Position numbers and translations under genes: made by a program. The notes beneath the pieces were generated by a model. It did not search any database, had not been told where the DNA came from, and saw only the letters and a program-made list of their open reading frames with translations. From Astragalus membranaceus (lineage: Eukaryota > Streptophyta > Magnoliopsida > Fabales > Fabaceae): a stretch of 64,000 bases of DNA. This document shows positions 10,928 to 19,832 of this stretch, piece after piece (positions within the stretch are counted from its first letter, which is position 1; the number at the start of each line of letters is the position of its first letter). The stretch spans positions 56,803,087 to 56,867,086 of the forward strand of contig CM076849.1 in assembly GCA_039519185.1 (NCBI GenBank), in the 5' to 3' direction.

Positions 10928-13369
10928 TGTAACACCCCGATATTTCTAACATGTAGAGAGACCGAAAGATGCACAGATGCGGAAATTCAGAGGACACAGT
11001 TCCTGTTTAAATATTGGACATACAAACTTTTTCCGAAATAAAAACATAATCGGAATAAACATCACTTCATAAAATAGAAGTTTATCGGTTCCACACCGAA
11101 TGGATTACAATATCCAAGTCCAAATACCAAACAGAAACATAAAACGGTTCATATAACTCATAATCAATACAAGTTTATACAACCAAAAAGACAACAAAAG
11201 AACAAATGATCAAATGACTAAGTCTTCAGCACCTCCAAGAGTATACCAACTACTCGTGCACAATAGTCTTCCTTTTTCCCTGCTTCTCTGAAAAACAACA
11301 AATATGGATAGGGTGAGATAACATTATCTCAGTGAGTCCTACCGTGCCCCCTCACTGACACTCGGTTCAATTCCTTAAACCTGTTACAACAAAAGATGAC
11401 ATAACAATGTCTTATTTATTAATCAAATTACCGACTCCACAACGATTGCTAATCCCGGTAATTCGTGTTCTTAGATTATTAATCGAAATGCCGACTGCAC
11501 AACTCTTGCTAATCCCGGAAAATCGTGAATTTAATTTAACATGATCCGGCTGCACAACTATTGCTAATCCCGGGAACCATGTGTTTAACTTTAGCACAAA
11601 CCGGCTGCACAACGCTTGCTAATCCCGGTAACCCACGAATTGACCACGCCAAGACGTATACAGGGCCTAGGGTGAGGGCTCATGACTTCCCTTCCTAGTA
11701 TGCTACTTGTCAGGTCGTCACCCAACGCGATACATATGACAATACGCATCAGTTTCTCGAGAGTTAGATAATTTATATCTTTTCGATCACCAAATGGATC
11801 AATTACATAACAATTAGATAATCAATATCCATATCGATCTATAACCCGTTTTGAGGAATTCATAAGTTAGACCTCCGGCATTATAATCATTTTCATTTGA
11901 CATATATAAACATATATATTCAATCAATCCATCAGTCGGTGTACTCACACGCGCACTAGGGTTGCGGTTTTTCGATCAATATACCTTTCAACTTCTTTTC
12001 AAAATCATGAGTTGAACAAGTTCGAAATAAGGTTTTCAGTGAGGCAATCCCTTTTTGAATGGTTGAGAAAGAAATTAGAAAAGGTTCGGGATCAAACGGA
12101 GCAACAAAACGAGAAAATGGAAGCCGGTAACAGAACCACACGCACGACCCGTGCCCAGGGGCGCACGACCCTTGCGTGGTGCACTACTTAGGACCCATCT
12201 ACCAGAAGGAAACGCACGATCCGTGCCCAGGGGCGCACGACCCGTGCGTCCCGTTCTGTTTCCAATATTTCCAACCCGAAGCAGGCGCACGATCCGTCCC
12301 GTTCTGTTTCCAATATTTCCAACCCGATGCGTGCGACCTGTGTCTGTTACCAGAATTTCGCACTTTTCCCATTTTCGTTCTCCGTTCTCGTCCAAATCGA
12401 TTTCTAATTTCAATCACCTGAAATCCAGAAAATTTCCAACTATTCCAGAATATATATAAAGTATTTCATTTCAATGATTCACTAAAATTTTCAATAAACC
12501 GTAAAACGCCGTTTTGACTCGAAAATCGCTTTTCGGTTCTAAGCCTTTTGAAAACGGGATTGTTGCCTTATGATTTGAAACCACAAATTTTCAGAATACA
12601 CAAAATGTCCCTAATTCGTGAGTAGAACTCACCCGGTGACGATTCCGCTCGAAATTCCGATCGAACACGCGAAGACCAAACCACCAAGCACACGAACCGG
12701 TACTTAACAGAATGAATAACAGAGCTGCAACAGTAAATCCTTCACTGAACCAGCAGTAAACAACTTCTAGAGAGCAACTGAAGTAACTGGATTTCTTCCC
12801 AAACTTCGAATTCTAAGGCACAAGGCTTCTAGGCTTCAAAACAGCAACATGCAACTGAAGCAAATTCAGAACTCCCTTTTCTTTGGCCTTAAAGCTTGAT
12901 AAACGAAAATGGAGATATAGAGTTAGGAGGAGAATCAGAGGCCGAAAGTGGTACCATTTGATTCAGAAACGAAAATGGAGTAGAAATGGGTATGAATCGC
13001 TTACATGCAATGGAGTTTTCAGCTGGACCTTGCTCTTCTCCTCCCTTAAGCTCGCGACCCCCCTCTCTCTTTTCTCTCCTTGAGTTCAGCTTCTCCTTTC
13101 CTTTCTCAATGGTTAAGTGGCTGAAGGTATAAGAGAGGAGATGAGGTGAAAAGGGCTGAAGGTTAAGTGGTAGTAATTTTACCAAACTGCCCTTAGTCCA
13201 TCTAAGTTTGTTTATGAGTTTAAGACTTCAACAATTCTACGTTTAAATCATTCGTTATCAGAATTTCTCGACTCTACCGATTTCGAATTGCGAGTTATTA
13301 ATCCCATCGACTAGCGGTCATATAAAATTTGCTTAATATATATATTTTTAAAAATTTAGGGATGTTACA
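10928..13369 (-). repeat. G1 5' LTR
   Basis: 2442 bp, same ends as the partner at 3900-6330. It holds the same hairpin units (about 11428-11630) and two of the three GC-rich dyads. The third dyad, at about 12293-12330, is replaced by a second copy of 'gttctgtttccaatatttcc' taken from about 12252. This LTR would supply the promoter for the minus-strand transcript. No promoter element is confidently placed. Confidence 0.93.
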
Positions 13370-13886
13370 ATTTAACTCTAACTTACGTTTTATTTAGCAT
13401 TATTTCCGTTCATGAGCTGCAACGGATATTTTCCAACGGATGGATTGAAAGTTTTATGAAAATTTTTCAATAACGAATTTATGCATGTCTTATGATATAT
13501 TTATATATAGACATACACCGTTATATCATGATAGAGGAGATAAGAATTTTGAAAGAAAAAATACCCCGTGCATGTTTTCTTAAAAGAAAAAATAATAAAA
13601 AAAAATACTTCTCATTTGGAGAAAAGAATAAGAATACCGAGCAGTAAAATTAAAGTAGGGGGTGTGAGTTTGGTGGTTTTCTTAGGTGTGGGGAGAATCA
13701 TATTTTTGAGAAGGCTGTTTTATCCTGGGGTCGACGAGACTAGGAGAGAGTGCTTGCACACCTTGGGCAGAGCCACGAAACGTCTTAAAGAGAGCGACCT
13801 AGTCCGCGACTCAGTCTATTTTGTTCGTGTTCGTTAGTGTGTCCGCAATTGTTCCAACAATAGTTCTTGAAGAACTAAATCTTAAT
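13370..13886 (+). mobile_element. Copia-like leader, part 2
   Basis: The sequence resumes after G1 (the TSD copy is 13370-13374). No coding domain was found. The right end carries the leader motif TTCTTGAAGAAC at about 13863-13875, and the matching 'attcaaccatcc...ggattg' follows only after the CACTA element, at 17538. This shows that CACTA split one module. Confidence 0.6.
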
Positions 13887-13904
13887 CACTACTTGAAATT
13901 CACT

Positions 13905-14155
13905 AAATAGTGACTGATTTAGCGACCAAAAAAAATCGGTCACTTTAGCGACCGATTTAGAGACCGATTCAATAGGAATAAAATACTTTTTGCTTAGTGA
14001 CCGATTTTTCGGTCGCTAGCTTTAGAGACCGCTTTTTCGGTCACTAGTACCGACCGATTTAGAGCCCGATTCAATGTATAAAATACTTTTTGCTTAGTGA
14101 CCGATTTTATGGTCGCTGATATTTCTGACCGATTTTTCAGTCGCTGACGTTCCAC
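13905..14155. repeat. Left subterminal repeats of CACTA element
   Basis: Many direct and inverted copies of GACCGATTT and AATCGGTC lie within 250 bases. In this superfamily subterminal motifs bind the element's own DNA-binding protein. Confidence 0.8.
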
Positions 14156-14329
14156 CAAAAAATTTGATTCCCTCTTTTTTTAACAAAAAAATTATTTCCC
14201 ACATTTATTTTAACAAAATTCTGTTCCCTCTATTTCCCACTACCCTCTTTTTCCACAAAAAAAAAAATTAGTTCCCACTAACTTAGGAATTAACGTTGAG
14301 AGAGGATATATAAAAAAAAACGTTGATCT

Positions 14330-14456
14330 GATTCCTCAATCTCTCACGCGGTGGTACCCTAATTCCTCTCACCGAATCCTCGCGCGCTGCATCATCTCCA
14401 CGCCGTGGGAAGGTGCGTCTCAGGGAAGCTTCACGGTCTCAGCCACTCACTGCAGG
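14330..14456 (+). other. Candidate untranslated first exon of CACTA transcript
   Basis: A CpG-rich stretch follows the low-complexity left end and stops at CACTGCAG|GTATGCC, a good donor context near 14456. No long frame crosses it. This is inferred from sequence character and the donor only. Confidence 0.3.
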
Positions 14457-15255
14457 TATGCCTCTTCTTTCTCGATCCTCCTTCCTTCATCTTCTTCCTT
14501 CGTTCTTTCTATCAGTTGCGCCTCACTTGCCGCCTCTCGTCCCTCCTTCTCCCTTATCTCTCTAAGAACCCCACAATCGTTCCGCAAAACCTCATAAAGA
14601 ACCCATAACCACCTCAATCGCTGCCTATATCATCAAAACCCTAATACTCCTCTCATTCTTCTCAGCGTCTAGTGAGAAAGAAAGATAGAAAGAACTAGCA
14701 GATTTATTCTCTTGAAATGTCCTGCTTTTATACTTCCCTGAGAGCATAAAGGTTCATTTGCTTCTAATTTCTTCATAAAAAAATATAATTTTTAAATTTT
14801 CTGGAAAAAAGCAACGAACTCTTTTTCCTTGAAATTTAAGTTCATGTTTAGATAAATCATAGTATTGCATTATATTATATCTACAATTTGTGACTTTGAA
14901 GATAGTGATTATCGTTTTTCACTAGGAAAAAACCAAAAGGTTGTGTGTCATTTCCATTACAGTTTTGGCAGTTTGCTTGATGAAAGGAGTTTTGCATATT
15001 ACTTGTAAATGACACAAGTTAAAGAATTCTTCTTGCCAATGAGCCTAAAAAGTTTCCTTCCACATTCATGAGTTCAGAAACTACTAGGTTTGTCTTATGT
15101 ACAATAACTTGCACGTGTGAGCTACTCTATGATATGGCTATCTTGTCGATTTTAGTGAATACAATTCATCAACTGGTGTTTTCACATACTTCTTGCTTGC
15201 AAACTTGGACATTTGTGTGCATGTTTTCAATTATCTCATTTTTCTTTGTTGCAGG

Positions 15256-15701
15256 GGTGAGAGAAGAGACATGGGAAGCCTTTATAGCTGACACACTTTT
15301 CCTTGCCAAGGTGATCACCATTAATGCATTTCTGAAACTTTTTACTGCTTTCTTGAATTCATGAGTCACTCACCCCTTCCCCTTTTCTATATGAAGCTAT
15401 GAACTTGAAATTGAGATATGCTGTTATGATATCTTTAGTATATATATATATAGTTTCGGTTTTTTACTGTCAAATATGGCTATAGCTATGGATCAATATG
15501 CTTCTAGTTTATTCATTAGACATGCTTGCTACTTATGCATCAAATTCCGTATATATATAGTTTTGCTTCTACTATATTCATTAGATATGCTTCTGGTTAC
15601 TTATGCTTGTTAGCTATGGCTGCATAAACAGGTTGACGACAGCGGCAGATTCACGCGTCTTGTCTTCGTGGATGTTCTGTGTGCTTGGTTTCATATTTCT
15701 G
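15256..15701 (+). other. Two candidate small exons inside CACTA, product unknown
   Basis: One candidate exon (about 15256-15310) lies between TTGTTGCAG and AAG|GTGATC and encodes REETWEAFIADTLFLAK. A second (about 15632-15701) lies between ATAAACAG and CTG|GTTAGT and encodes VDDSGRFTRLVFVDVLCAWF. Both have plausible splice sites and can be read in one frame. I do not recognise the protein. They could be captured host exons or the degraded front of the transposase-associated gene. Confidence 0.3.
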
Positions 15702-15737
15702 GTTAGTACTCTTTGTCTTTCTTTCATTTCTGGTATC

Positions 15738-15960
15738 TTATGAAATAGAAAGATGTTGATAGAAAATACTTTTGGATATAGGTATTAGCTTCTGTGATAG
15801 TGGTATTAGCTTCTGTGGTATTATGAAATAGAAGGATACTTTTGTCTTAGAAGGATACGCTTGTGAAAGAGAAAGATAACATTTCTGATACGCTTGTGTC
15901 TTATGAAATAGAAAGATACTTTTGGATAGTGGTATTAGCTTCTGTGAGAAGTCGGTGAGT
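15738..15960. repeat. Imperfect internal repeats in CACTA
   Basis: Words such as 'gaaatagaaagatac', 'ttttggata' and 'ggtattagcttctgtg' recur three or four times in varied order. No coding is seen. Confidence 0.6.
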
Positions 15961-16260
15961 GGTATTAAGATTAAGAAAGTGGGGATATCGTTTGATTGAA
16001 AAATAGTGTCTTTATATTCCTTCCATGACTTGTTTGTTTGTTATATTCTGTTTTAATTAAATATATGTTCTTGTAAACGTGAATAAATTTGGGGTGTACT
16101 ATTTTGTGATTATAAATGGGACTATTTCAACAAATCTCTTCTCTGAATAACTCTTTTTTGCCTGAACTGATCTTCCATCACAGTTTATTTAACAATTTTT
16201 TGCACCTGATCTGTTAGCAGTTTTCTTTAATTTGTATCTTCTTTATGTTCTTACACGAAG

Positions 16261-16900
16261 CTGAACGGAACCCCTCCAGAGCCTATAGATTTGTTTCGTC
16301 GCACACACCAGCATCAAAAGGATAACACTTGGGTGGATAAAAAATTAGAACATACACATGTAAAGATCTATACATTTTTATTTCTATTATGTTTCTTATG
16401 TTGGTTTTAATTTATTTGAGTGTCCTGAATATTAATTGGTCTTATATCCATATCAACAGGAGATCTTTACACGGGAATGGGAAAAACAGACCCAAACAAC
16501 ATCTTTGCAAGGAGCTAATCTACCAAGTCAGATGGATGTATGGCGTGGTATAGTTGGAGTAAATAAAAACACGATGTATGGCTATGGACTACATTCGACC
16601 GAAGTGCTGAGACCTTACTATTACGGTTCAAGTTCTTCATCATCTGAGTGGGTGCAAAGGCAGGAGCTTAATGAACTCAGAAATCAGTTGGAAGAAGTGA
16701 GAACCGAAAGAGATGAACTTCGAGTTGAAATGGCAAATACCAAGAACACTTGTGAGCAAAATAACAAGATGATAAAAAAATTGATGAAAATGATGAAGTA
16801 TCAACAACTTCCAACTAATGAAGAGTTCTATGACGAAGATGATGAAGACGGAGATAATGAAGTGTCTAATTCAGAGGGACAAAGTGGCGAAGAGAGTTAA
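16261..16900 (+). pseudogene. Transposase_24-like C-terminal gene of CACTA
   Basis: Two exons are proposed: 16261-16359 (ends CAT|GTAAAG) and 16460-16900 (starts after CAACAG). The intron is 100 bp with GT...AG ends, and both exons stay in phase. The first exon encodes FRRTHQHQKDNTWVDKKLE, resembling the conserved segment of the plant Ptta/En/Spm protein family (Pfam transposase_24). The second continues with SQMDVWRGIVGVNK and YGYGLHS, also typical. It is followed by a coiled coil of about 50 residues (RQELNELRNQLEEVRTERDE) and an acidic C-terminus. This family lacks the DDE nuclease and is thought to bind subterminal repeats. The 5' part is missing or unrecognised, so it is called partial. 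Confidence 0.65.
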
Positions 16901-17079
16901 ACATTTTATGTCTTTTGTTATGACTTAAAAACTAATTGCTATGTTATGTAGGTTTTAATTTAAATTGACAATAATGTCTTTTTAATGTAATGACTATTAT
17001 GTTTTTAACTAAATTTTTCTATCGTTTGCTATATTGGTTGCTAAAACTATCATCAAATAGTCCAAATCAGTTTCAAAAA

Positions 17080-17300
17080 TTTGGTTGAGCAGTCATTAAA
17101 ACAGTCACTAAAATAGTTACCAAATCAGTTGCTAAATCAGTCACCAAATCAGTTGCTAAATCAGTCACCAAATCAGTTGCTAAATCAGTCACCAAATCAG
17201 TCACTAAATCAATCACCAAAACAGTCACTAAATCAGTCACCAAATCAGTTGCTAAATCGGTCACTAAAATAGTTGCTAAAACAGTCACTAAATCGGTCGC
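17080..17300. repeat. Right subterminal tandem repeat of CACTA (~20-21 bp units)
   Basis: About ten units of the type CAGTYRCTAAAT or CAGTCACCAAAT run head to tail. The minus-strand open frame with a repeated TDLVTDLATD pattern is a by-product. A mixed, inverted region of 'aatcggtcac' follows up to 17520. Confidence 0.85.
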
Positions 17301-17535
17301 TATATTCGGTCACAAAATCAGTCTCTATTTTCGGTCGCTAAATCGGTCACAATTGCGGTCACTAAATCGGTCACTAACGAAACAGTCACCAAATCGGCCG
17401 CCAATGGTTAGCGACCAGTGATTTAGCCACCGATTTTTTTTTGGTCGCTAATTCGGTCACAAAATCGCTTAGTGACCGATTTTTCCTGTATAGTGATCGA
17501 AAAATCGGTCACTAAATGACGTTTTTTTTGTAGTG

Positions 17536-18196
17536 AATATTCAACCATCCCTGGAGGATTGTTTCAAGAATGATGATTTTTCTTGATCATCACTAATGAA
17601 AAAATTGTGGTCAAGTTCTTGAAGAACTAAATCTTTAGACCATGATTGTAATCTAAAAGATCTATTTGATTTTAGTTTAACTTGAAACAAAGTAAAATAA
17701 GGGCAAATGTATTTCTTTATCCTACTCGAATATGCTCCTGGAGTAGCAAAAGTGAGAAAATATTTTTAGAATATGTTGGAAATTTAGTCACAATTGTGAT
17801 TGAACAAATGACTTATGAATGATTAAAATGTGAAAGATCACATAATGGATTGAACTTTATTCTTAGAAGTGAATAAATTACGTAATGATCAGTACTTTAT
17901 TCCCCTGTAGGATTGCTTAAAGTATGAATAATCTTTGGTCATCGTTTAGATGTGAGATATAATTCTTGAAGAACATATGATCATAAAATATGACTTTCTT
18001 TGATAACCCTTTAAAAAAGTTTATGGCGAGTTCTTGAAGAACATAACATAGAAGTTTGTTTTTTCCCCGTTCATAATCTTTTACATAACATAAAATTCCA
18101 TTATCATGATTTATGGTTATTTTTGACATATATGATTTATGGTTATATTCTTTACTATTTCTCATAATGGTGTAGCGGTTTTATTTTTATGAAAAT
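17536..18196 (+). mobile_element. Copia-like leader, part 3
   Basis: Continues the leader modules after the CACTA TSD, with TTCTTGAAGAAC-type motifs near 17609, 17956 and 18028, and 'ggattg' partners near 17557 and 17913. No coding. It ends at the AAAAT target copy of the solo LTR (18192-18196). Confidence 0.6.
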
Positions 18197-18601
18197 TGTT
18201 TCGGACTGGGCCGGAGCCCAACATTGTCACTGGGCCGGCCGCAAGCGGCCCAACTAGCGAAGCAAAGAGGCTTGACCTAGACCGCAGGATCAACGACCCA
18301 GATCAAGCCATACGCGATCCGGCGGTCGCCCGTAGAGCCTCTGACACTATATATAGGGGTCTGACCTCAGCTGTCAGGTACGCTTTTCACACAAAACGTT
18401 ACTCTGCTCGAATATTACCCCACTGACTTGGGCGTCGGAGTGTCATCGCAGGTACACCCCGCCGGAGCTCTGAACACGACCAGCAACTGTTCAGCTCGAC
18501 TTCACCACCATCTTCGCTCAAGTAGCAAGCGACTTCAGTGAGCCAGTAACGTGACCAACCAACCCAAATCGGATTGATCGCCCTCATTGGGGCCCGGAGC
18601 A
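18197..18601 (+). mobile_element. Solo LTR A (405 bp), TSD AAAAT
   Basis: The segment starts TGTTTCGGAC and ends CCCGGAGCA, flanked by AAAAT at 18192-18196 and 18602-18606. It is GC-rich compared with its surroundings. CTATATATAGG near 18346 is a probable TATA box, and a 32-bp core at 18424-18455 is shared with the solo LTR at 41959-42289. No internal region or second LTR is present, so recombination between LTRs of a full element is the simplest origin. The core motif suggests a Ty3/gypsy family, by inference. Confidence 0.85.
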
Positions 18602-18868
18602 AAAATAATGTTGTAGTAACTCATATACATTATGGCAAAGTTTAATTTTTCTAAGTGTAACTTCTCTTTCTACTTACTCTTGGAATTCTAGTATTTCATT
18701 TCATGAGTGGAAACAATAGAAAGAACATGTGATACAGTCAGGTATTTCTTAAAGAATTAGATCTTTTTATGTTCTTAATATTTTTTATCTTGTTTTGATT
18801 TCAACACATGCTCCGGGTTAGTACAACACATGCTACCTTAAACCTGAAGTTTATGGATTATAATAAGT
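18602..18868 (+). mobile_element. Copia-like internal remainder
   Basis: Resumes with 'aatgttgtagtaactcatat' after the solo LTR and includes ATGGCAAAGTTTAATTTTTC near 18631, which could be the start of a lost copia gag. No sustained frame follows. It ends where R1 begins, without a 3' LTR, so the element is truncated. Confidence 0.4.
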
Positions 18869-19832
18869 TTATCCGCCATCAATATATACAAACAACGTAC
18901 TACCAAAAATACTAAATTATCGTCCACTTTTCTCTCAATCTTGAGGATAAAAATGTCATTTCAAATTATTTCCTCTCACTCACTTTTATCATTAGTGGGT
19001 CACACTCTCACATCATCTTTTAATTTTTTATTTCACTTTAAAACTTACTTTTCTCTTTCCTCTCTCTCACTCTTTCCACTTCTCTCTACTATCAACATAA
19101 TCAAACAACCCACTACCAAAAAAAAAATTAAAATATATTTTTTATAAAAATTAATATATACAAACAACCTACTACGAAAAATACTAAATTATCTCCACTT
19201 TTCTCTCAATCATAAGGATAAAAAGGTCATTTCAAATTATTTCCTCTCACTTTTTTCTGTCACTCACTTTTATCATTAGTGGGTCACACTCTCATATCAT
19301 TTTTTAATTTTTTATTTCACTTTAAAACCTACTTTTCTCTTTCCTCTCTCTCACTATTTCCACTTCTCTCTACTATCAACATAATCAAACAACCCACTAC
19401 AAAAAATCTTTTATTTTTAGTTTATCTCTTATCATCTACTATCTACTATCAATATATACAAATAACCCACTACCGAAAATACTAAATTATCCTCCATCAA
19501 TATATACAAACAACCTACTACCAAAAATACCAAATTATCCTCCACTTTTCTCTCAATCCTAAGGATAAAAATGTCATTTCAAATTATTTCCTCTCACTTC
19601 TTTTTCTAACTCACTTTTATCATTAGTGGGTCACACTCTCACATCATCTTTTAATATTTTATTTCACTTTAAAATCTATTTTTCTCTTTCCTCTCTCTTA
19701 CTCTTTCCACTTCTCTCTACTATCAACATAATCAAAAAAGCCGCTACCAAAAATCTTTTTTTTTTAAATTTATTTTTTGTAAAAATCAATATATATATAT
19801 ATATATACAAACAACCCTACTACCAAAAATAC
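18869..19832. repeat. R1 array, about three and a half copies
   Basis: Copies start near 18869, 19153, 19455 and 19790. The last is split by G2 and continues at 34918. Units are about 285-335 bp and nearly identical in the 'aaggataaaaatgtcatttc' and 'tcattagtgggtcacactct' blocks. Short open frames recur once per unit and are not taken as genes. Confidence 0.8.

Larger units (their letters stand above)
3900..13369 (-). mobile_element. G1: complete Ty3/gypsy element, Tekay/Del chromovirus type
   Basis: Two closely similar LTRs (3900-6330 and 10928-13369) flank a minus-strand gag-pol. The ends are TGTAACA...TGTTACA. The 5-bp target duplication ATTTA is at 3895-3899 and 13370-13374. The primer-binding site next to the 5' LTR is TGGTATCGGAGC, close to the initiator tRNA-Met complement, and a purine-rich tract lies next to the 3' LTR. 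Domains in order are gag, CCHC zinc knuckle, protease, reverse transcriptase, RNase H, integrase and a C-terminal chromodomain-like segment. This is the order expected of chromoviruses, and the combination points to Tekay/Del. Coding is broken by two patches and one stop. It is inserted in the copia-like leader. Confidence 0.93.
13887..17535 (+). mobile_element. CACTA (En/Spm-like) DNA transposon, probably non-autonomous
   Basis: The element begins CACTAC (13887) and ends GTAGTG (17535), with a 3-bp target duplication AAT at 13884-13886 and 17536-17538, as in CACTA elements. Behind the terminal 6 bp both ends show AGTGAC(C/T)GATTT at matching distance. Dense subterminal repeats of the 'gaccgattt/aaatcggtc' type occupy 13905-14155 and about 17050-17520. 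The only recognised gene is a short transposase_24-like tail; no DDE transposase was seen. Length 3649 bp. It inserted into the copia-like leader. Confidence 0.9.

Noticed and set aside
17073..17288. Minus-strand frame with a TDLVTDLATD repeat
   Set aside because: Produced by the ~20-21-bp subterminal repeat of the CACTA element; no start context or domain.
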